The notes beneath the pieces were generated by a model. That model did no database searches. It was not told the DNA's origin and worked only from the letters and a program-made list of their open reading frames with translations. 64,000 bases of DNA from Paenibacillus rigui (lineage in GTDB: Bacteria > Bacillota > Bacilli > Paenibacillales > NBRC-103111). This document shows, in pieces, positions 59,863 to 64,000 of the stretch. Position numbers and translations under genes: made by a program. The stretch is taken from positions 1 through 64,000 of the forward strand of contig NZ_NMQW01000043.1 of the NCBI RefSeq assembly GCF_002234615.1. The letters are read 5' to 3'. How positions within the stretch are numbered: the stretch's first letter is position 1; each line of letters begins with the position of its first letter.

Positions 59863-61603
59863 GGAACTTCTCCTCCACCTCAAGTTTGTTGTGTATCGCA
59901 GGCAGCAGAATCAACACTTCCGTCCCTTCTCCATCCCTATTGCGCATGCTCACACCATATGGCTGCCCGAAATAAGCCGCCATCCGGTCCATCACATTGC
60001 GGACTCCGTAACCGCCCGTCCTGCGCGGCTTCGGCGCGTCCCAGCCCGGCTTCAGTCCGACGCCGTTGTCGGTAACGGTAATCTCCACGTTCGAGTCCCT
60101 TCTTCTCACCTCGACGCGGACCTCTCCGGCTCTTCTTCCATGAAACCCGTGAATAAATGCATTCTCTACAAAAGGCTGTATCGTTAACCGTGGAATATAC
60201 AGATCGTTCAGCTCGTCCTCGACTTCAATCGAATACTTGAGCCGTTCTCCCCAGCGAACACTTTGAATTTGCAGGTAGCAGTCCACATGCGTCAGCTCAT
60301 CCCGGATCGGGATGACCGTTTCCCCGTTGGAGAGGCCGATGCGGAACATTTTCCCCATGAGCGATACAATTTTGCTGATCTTCTCTTGTCCCGAGTCGAT
60401 AGCAATCCAATTCAACTGATCCAGCGTGTTATATAAAAAGTGAGGATTAATCATCGCCTGCAGCGCCAAAATCTCCGCCTCCCGCTGACGCTTATGCTGC
60501 GCTTGAAGCGATTGCAGCAGCTCGTCGATGCGTTCCATCTGGCGGCGGTAGCCGTTGAACAGGCTGCCGAATTCGTTCTTATAGTCGACCGGCAGGTCTA
60601 CCGTAGCGCCCTTGGCCGGTACCCGCCCCATCATCGCGAGCAGCAGCCGGATCGGCTTTGTGAACTGCCTCGACAGAAACAACGTAAAGAACGAAGCGAT
60701 GAAGATCGCCGTCAGGCCGATGGAGACGAGAATATAAGCAAGGCGGACACTGCCGTGCACAATATTTTTCCATGGCGTAATCTCGACGAGTGTCCAGTCG
60801 GAACGCACCTTGCTCCAGACGAGCAAAGACTCCTCTCCTTGACTCGCGGGCATATGAATGTAGTTGGACTTGGCATCCTTACTGCCGATCAGCTCCAGCT
60901 CGGTGCTGCTTAGCGCCGGCTTTCCGATCGCAGCGATGGTTCGCCCTCCCGCATCCAGCAGCAGCCGGTTCTTCTCTTTACCGTCCGTCTCCCCCCGCAC
61001 CAGGCTTTCAATCGCCGAGGCCTTCACGTTGAGCATAAGCAGCCCGTAGTATTTGTCGGAATTGTTGTACAGCTTGCGGGCAAAGGTGACGAACTGCTGC
61101 GGCCCCGAATAGGTGGGCAGCGTCCGTTCCCCGATCCAGGTGAAGTCATTTTTCTGAATCTCGGGATACCACGGCTCGTCCCGCACATGCTGCATATCGA
61201 GAATTTGCACAGGTGCCTGGGCATCGGTAAGCGAAGGATTATCGATGTATAAATAAATGGACTGCACCATCGTGGTGCTATAGGTGATGCTGGAGAGCAT
61301 CCTCAGCATGTCGTCCTTGCGGCGAAACCGTTCGAAGGAATCCTTTTCAAACGGGTCATAACCGATCGTGTTCATATTCCGCGATGCCGCGAGCGACATT
61401 TGCTCGATCGATTTGAGCTGGATATCGAGCTGCTTGTTCAGCTCGTTGAGCAAATCCTGCTGGTAGTACGACGTCGTATCCGCCAGCTCCCGGGACGTAA
61501 TGCTGTAGCTGATCCACGTAAAAACGAGCAATAGGACCGAAATAAAGGCAGCAAAGCTGCTAAAAAACAAGCGGTCGATCCGCACGCGTTTGAATAAATT
61601 CAT
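59840..61603 (-). CDS. Sensor histidine kinase, YesM type
   Basis: 587 residues. Helices at about 11-32 and 280-303 flank an extracellular dCACHE-like domain (YYQQDLLNELNKQLDIQLKS, SIYLYIDNPSLTD). A HAMP domain (about 303-355) precedes the core ALQAMINPHFLYNTLDQLNW, TIQPFVENAFIHGF, TDNGVGL and GGYGVRNVMDRMAAYF. AAGGAG precedes the ATG at 61603; the frame to 61675 runs into the terminator upstream. It probably senses the oligosaccharide or its binding protein and phosphorylates the regulator encoded next. Confidence 0.92.
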   Translation of the reverse strand: MNLFKRVRIDRLFFSSFAAFISVLLLVFTWISYSITSRELADTTSYYQQDLLNELNKQLDIQLKSIEQMSLAASRNMNTIGYDPFEKDSFERFRRKDDMLRMLSSITYSTTMVQSIYLYIDNPSLTDAQAPVQILDMQHVRDEPWYPEIQKNDFTWIGERTLPTYSGPQQFVTFARKLYNNSDKYYGLLMLNVKASAIESLVRGETDGKEKNRLLLDAGGRTIAAIGKPALSSTELELIGSKDAKSNYIHMPASQGEESLLVWSKVRSDWTLVEITPWKNIVHGSVRLAYILVSIGLTAIFIASFFTLFLSRQFTKPIRLLLAMMGRVPAKGATVDLPVDYKNEFGSLFNGYRRQMERIDELLQSLQAQHKRQREAEILALQAMINPHFLYNTLDQLNWIAIDSGQEKISKIVSLMGKMFRIGLSNGETVIPIRDELTHVDCYLQIQSVRWGERLKYSIEVEDELNDLYIPRLTIQPFVENAFIHGFHGRRAGEVRVEVRRRDSNVEITVTDNGVGLKPGWDAPKPRRTGGYGVRNVMDRMAAYFGQPYGVSMRNRDGEGTEVLILLPAIHNKLEVEEKFHVESTHY

Positions 61604-61673
61604 CCGGACTCTCCTTCCATGGCCATGCATCCAAGACGGTAGGCCCGATACAGACGGCTGCTTGGAATAAGGC

Positions 61674-61703
61674 AAAAAAGCTGCACAATATCGCAGCTTT
61701 TCA
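61674..61703 (-). terminator. Terminator between the permeases and the kinase gene
   Basis: AAAAGCTGCGA / GCAGCTTTTTT-type stem on the minus strand followed by T residues, 20 bp past the permease stop and 70 bp before the kinase start. It splits the locus into at least two transcription units or attenuates the regulators. Confidence 0.8.
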
Positions 61704-61721
61704 TAAGTAGCGTCTATGATT

Positions 61722-62567
61722 TTACCCCTTCACTGCACCGGAGGCAATGCCATCCACAAAATGCCGCTGAGCCATGAAGAAAATGATGAGCGAAGGAATG
61801 ACCGATACGAGTGACATCGCGAGCAGCTGGCCCCAAGGCAGGGCCGACTGGCTGTCGACGAACAGCTTGAGGGCAAGCCCCACCGTATATTTATCGACCG
61901 AGTTGATGTACAGCAGGTGGCCGAAGAAGTCATCCCAGTTCCAGAGGAAGCAGTAGATCGCAACCGTCACGAGCGCCGGCTTCGTCAAAGGCATAATGAT
62001 CCGCCAGTAGATGCCGAACCAGCTGCAGCCGTCCATTTTGGCCGACTCGTCCAGGTCCTTCGGAATCGCCCGGATAAACTGAATGAGCAGGAAAATAAAG
62101 AACGGTCCGCCGATGCCGCCCGCGAGTGCGTGCGGTACATAGAACGGCAGGTACGTGTTAATCCAGCCGAAGGCATTGAACATAATGTATTGAGGAACCA
62201 TCGTCACCTGACTCGGCAGCATCAAGGTCACCATCAGAATAGAGAACCAGAAGTTTTTGAGCGGAAAATCCAAACGGGCGAAGCCGAAGGCCACAATACT
62301 GCAGGAAAGCACGGACGTGATCAGAACGCCCAGAATCAGCTCGAACGTGTTGATATAGAAATGGGTGAACGTATATTTCGGCAGCGCAACCCAGCCATCC
62401 GTGAAATTGCTCCACAGCCATTCGGTCGGGAACAGATTGGGCGAGCTCATCTCGTCATTGGACTTGAATGCGGCCCCCACCCACCACAGAATCGGATACA
62501 CCATGATGATACTGAATACGGCTAAGAAGATATGAGAACCGATGGTTCGGCGTTGGATTGAACTCAT
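61722..62567 (-). CDS. Carbohydrate ABC transporter permease, MalG type
   Basis: 281 residues, six helices. The EAA loop reads LDESAKMDGCSWFGIYWRIIMPLT and the C-terminus IASGAVKG. It pairs with the permease encoded before it, whose stop it overlaps by four bases (ATGA). GGAGGACGCAAGAA lies before the ATG. No ATPase gene is present in the locus. Confidence 0.92.
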   Translation of the reverse strand: MSSIQRRTIGSHIFLAVFSIIMVYPILWWVGAAFKSNDEMSSPNLFPTEWLWSNFTDGWVALPKYTFTHFYINTFELILGVLITSVLSCSIVAFGFARLDFPLKNFWFSILMVTLMLPSQVTMVPQYIMFNAFGWINTYLPFYVPHALAGGIGGPFFIFLLIQFIRAIPKDLDESAKMDGCSWFGIYWRIIMPLTKPALVTVAIYCFLWNWDDFFGHLLYINSVDKYTVGLALKLFVDSQSALPWGQLLAMSLVSVIPSLIIFFMAQRHFVDGIASGAVKG

Positions 62568-63520
62568 TTCTTGCGTCCTCCTTCTGTCTCGTAGAATACC
62601 CAGTAGCGGGACGATGCGAAGATCAGGGCTGTCGCAATCGCAATAATGACCAGGAGAATCCAGGCCAGCGCGGACGCGTAACCCATGTCATAGCGGGCGA
62701 AGGCTCTGTCGTACAAATACAGCGCATACATATAGGTCGAGTTGACCGGACCGCCCTTCGTAATGATGAACGCCTGCGTGAACATCTGGAACGAACCGAT
62801 CGTTTGCAGCACGAGATTGAACAGCAGCACCGGAGAGAGCATCGGCAGCGTGATGTTGAAAAATTGTCTGAGCTTCGACGCACCGTCCACCGAGGATGCT
62901 TCATACAGCTCCGACGGAATTTGCTTCAGCCCTGCAAGGAAGATAACCATCGAGGAGCCGAACTGCCAGGCCACCAATATAATCAATGTGCCGAGTGCGG
63001 TACCCGGACTGCTGATCCAGCTGATCCCTTTGACGCCGAATACGCTGAGAAACTTGTTGATAAAGCCGTCGATTCCAAAAATATTTTTCCACAAAACCGC
63101 AACCGCAATACTGCTGCCGATCAGCGACGGCAAATAAATAAACGTACGGTACACGGAGATGCCTTTAATCTTCTTGTTGAGCAGCATCGCGACCAGCAGG
63201 GCGCTTAACAGCTTTAACGGGACAGACAGAACGACAAACATCAGGGTAACATAGAGCGATTGCCGGAACGTTTCATCGTCGCTGAAAATCCGTTCATAGT
63301 TTCTCATGCCGACCCATTCGGGGGCATCGAGCAGGGTAAACTTGGTAAATGAATAATAGATGGACCGGATCATCGGCCATAACGTTAACAGCAAGAAGCC
63401 AAGCAGCCATGGGGAGATGAATAAATATCCGGCCCAAGGCGATTCCCAGCGGCCTTTCAATATGAAGGCGGAGGCCCGCTTTTGAGCCTTTTGGGAAATG
63501 GTCGTAGATTGTGTACGCAT
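62564..63520 (-). CDS. Carbohydrate ABC transporter permease, MalF/UgpA type
   Basis: 318 residues, six helices. WAGYLFISPWLLGFLLLTLW is the first, and the EAA loop reads LYEASSVDGASKLRQFFNITLPML. AAAAGGG precedes the ATG at 63520; the frame to 63637 covers promoter sequence. First gene of the leftward locus, transcribed from the promoter with the shared two-half-site operator. Confidence 0.92.
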   Translation of the reverse strand: MRTQSTTISQKAQKRASAFILKGRWESPWAGYLFISPWLLGFLLLTLWPMIRSIYYSFTKFTLLDAPEWVGMRNYERIFSDDETFRQSLYVTLMFVVLSVPLKLLSALLVAMLLNKKIKGISVYRTFIYLPSLIGSSIAVAVLWKNIFGIDGFINKFLSVFGVKGISWISSPGTALGTLIILVAWQFGSSMVIFLAGLKQIPSELYEASSVDGASKLRQFFNITLPMLSPVLLFNLVLQTIGSFQMFTQAFIITKGGPVNSTYMYALYLYDRAFARYDMGYASALAWILLVIIAIATALIFASSRYWVFYETEGGRKK

Positions 63521-63562
63521 ATCGGGCTCACCCTTTTCTTCAGAAAGTAACTTTGTACCTTC

Positions 63563-63631
63563 AGTATAAAAGAGCCCTCCGGCTGCGAAAATGAGAGGAT
63601 TGAACACAACTTCACCAAAATCGAACACAAT
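63563..63631 (-). promoter_or_regulatory. Regulated promoter of the permease genes with two-half-site operator
   Basis: Reading the minus strand: TGTGTTCGATT and, 21 bp on, TGTGTTCAAT (63629-63599), then 9 bp to a weak -35 TTTTCG, 17 bp, and -10 TATACT (63568-63563). The first half-site continues TTTGGT, matching GTGGT in the copy at 58.2 kb. Same geometry at both promoters. Confidence 0.75.
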
Positions 63632-63782
63632 CCCCAACCCAGACGACAGTTGTTCTTAAAACCTCCTATAATTCTTTGAAGGATTCGACACGACCGTGAA
63701 TCGAATTCATAAGTATACCGCAAAAGCCGCACGAGAACCGGGCTATTGTTATCTGTACAATCCAATAAAAGGAGCTGTTTGT

Positions 63783-64000
63783 ATGGAAACGTTTTGGCAA
63801 ATCAGGGAGTTTTCGAAGGTCATCGGCAAGCATCACAATACGGTGGACGGCTGGTTCAAGCAGATGGAGGAGCGCCGGCTTCATTATATCAACCGCGCAG
63901 GGCATGAGAAGGTATACGATGAGCTGGACCTGCAAATCGCACGATACATCTATGAATGGAGGGAAAAAGGGTGGTCGCTGGAGGGCATCTTCGGCCAGCT
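63783..64000 (+). CDS. MerR-like DNA-binding protein, cut by the right edge
   Basis: 72 residues visible, frame open to the end. METFWQIREFSKVIGKHHNT forms the MerR helix-turn-helix with the wing in HYINRAGHEKVYDELDL, followed by IARYIYEWREKGWSLEGIFG. AAGGAG lies about 9 bp before the ATG. Divergent from the third sugar locus. The effector domain lies outside the window, so the family branch cannot be set. Confidence 0.78.
   Translation, partial: METFWQIREFSKVIGKHHNTVDGWFKQMEERRLHYINRAGHEKVYDELDLQIARYIYEWREKGWSLEGIFGQ

Noticed and set aside
58750-60075. Plus-strand open frame of 441 codons opposite the response regulator and kinase
   Set aside because: Shadow of clear genes on the other strand, with composition (His/Arg/Gln/Pro) typical of antisense frames in this genome.
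1-64000. CRISPR arrays, insertion sequences, prophage, rRNA or tRNA genes
   Set aside because: No regularly spaced repeats with spacers, transposase or integrase motifs, phage structural genes, or tRNA-like cloverleaf sequences were recognised by eye. A tRNAscan or Rfam run would settle the RNA part.

Overview
The window reads as chromosome from a Gram-positive, endospore-forming bacterium of the Paenibacillaceae, most likely Paenibacillus. The evidence is gene content. There are three sugar ABC-transporter loci, each with its own YesM/LytS-type kinase and YesN-type AraC response regulator. There is also an S-layer-homology (SLH) protein, a Spo0M homologue, a KimA-type potassium importer, and strong AGGAGG ribosome-binding sites with frequent TTG/GTG starts. 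Base composition is moderately GC-rich. I see no prophage, insertion sequence, CRISPR array, rRNA or tRNA.

Layout. 0-9.7 kb: a class A penicillin-binding protein cut by the left edge, several uncharacterised genes, then a leftward run of a secreted Ig-like protein, a TPR glycosyltransferase, an EamA transporter and a DNA-deoxyinosine glycosylase. 10-18.2 kb: a complete rightward sugar-sensing and uptake locus, with a membrane-anchored sugar-binding sensor, LytS-like kinase and YesN-like regulator followed by ChvE/MmsA/MmsB. 18.3-28.8 kb: leftward metabolic and stress genes (glgC, GH13 amylase, methyltransferase, dps, spo0M, protein kinase with gluconolactonase, DUF72). 29-35.5 kb: kimA, cardiolipin synthase, a LysM-3D wall protein and glnS.

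35.9-42.5 kb: a leftward locus of lipoprotein, two permeases, kinase and regulator. 42.8-55.7 kb: many small units, namely an extradiol dioxygenase, a VanRS-like two-component pair, an HxlR repressor with an MFS exporter and an aldo/keto reductase, a secreted beta-helix/discoidin protein under a perfect cre site, an OhrR-glutathione peroxidase operon, and a large CAP-SLH surface protein. 55.9-63.5 kb: a third leftward sugar locus of two permeases, kinase, regulator, lipoprotein and isomerase. The window ends inside a MerR-type gene.

How parts fit together. In each sugar locus the kinase and regulator are positioned to sense the transported glycan and switch on the transporter. In the third locus two separate promoters, one before the permeases and one before the binding protein, carry the same two-half-site operator. 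The half-sites repeat every 21 bp and sit at identical distance from a weak -35 and a good -10. I infer that this is the binding site of the locus's own AraC-type regulator. Hairpins followed by T-runs inside two of the transporter loci suggest unequal dosage of binding protein, permeases and regulators.

Start codons were chosen from ribosome-binding sites and family alignments from memory. No database search was possible, so family names rest on motifs I recognise.
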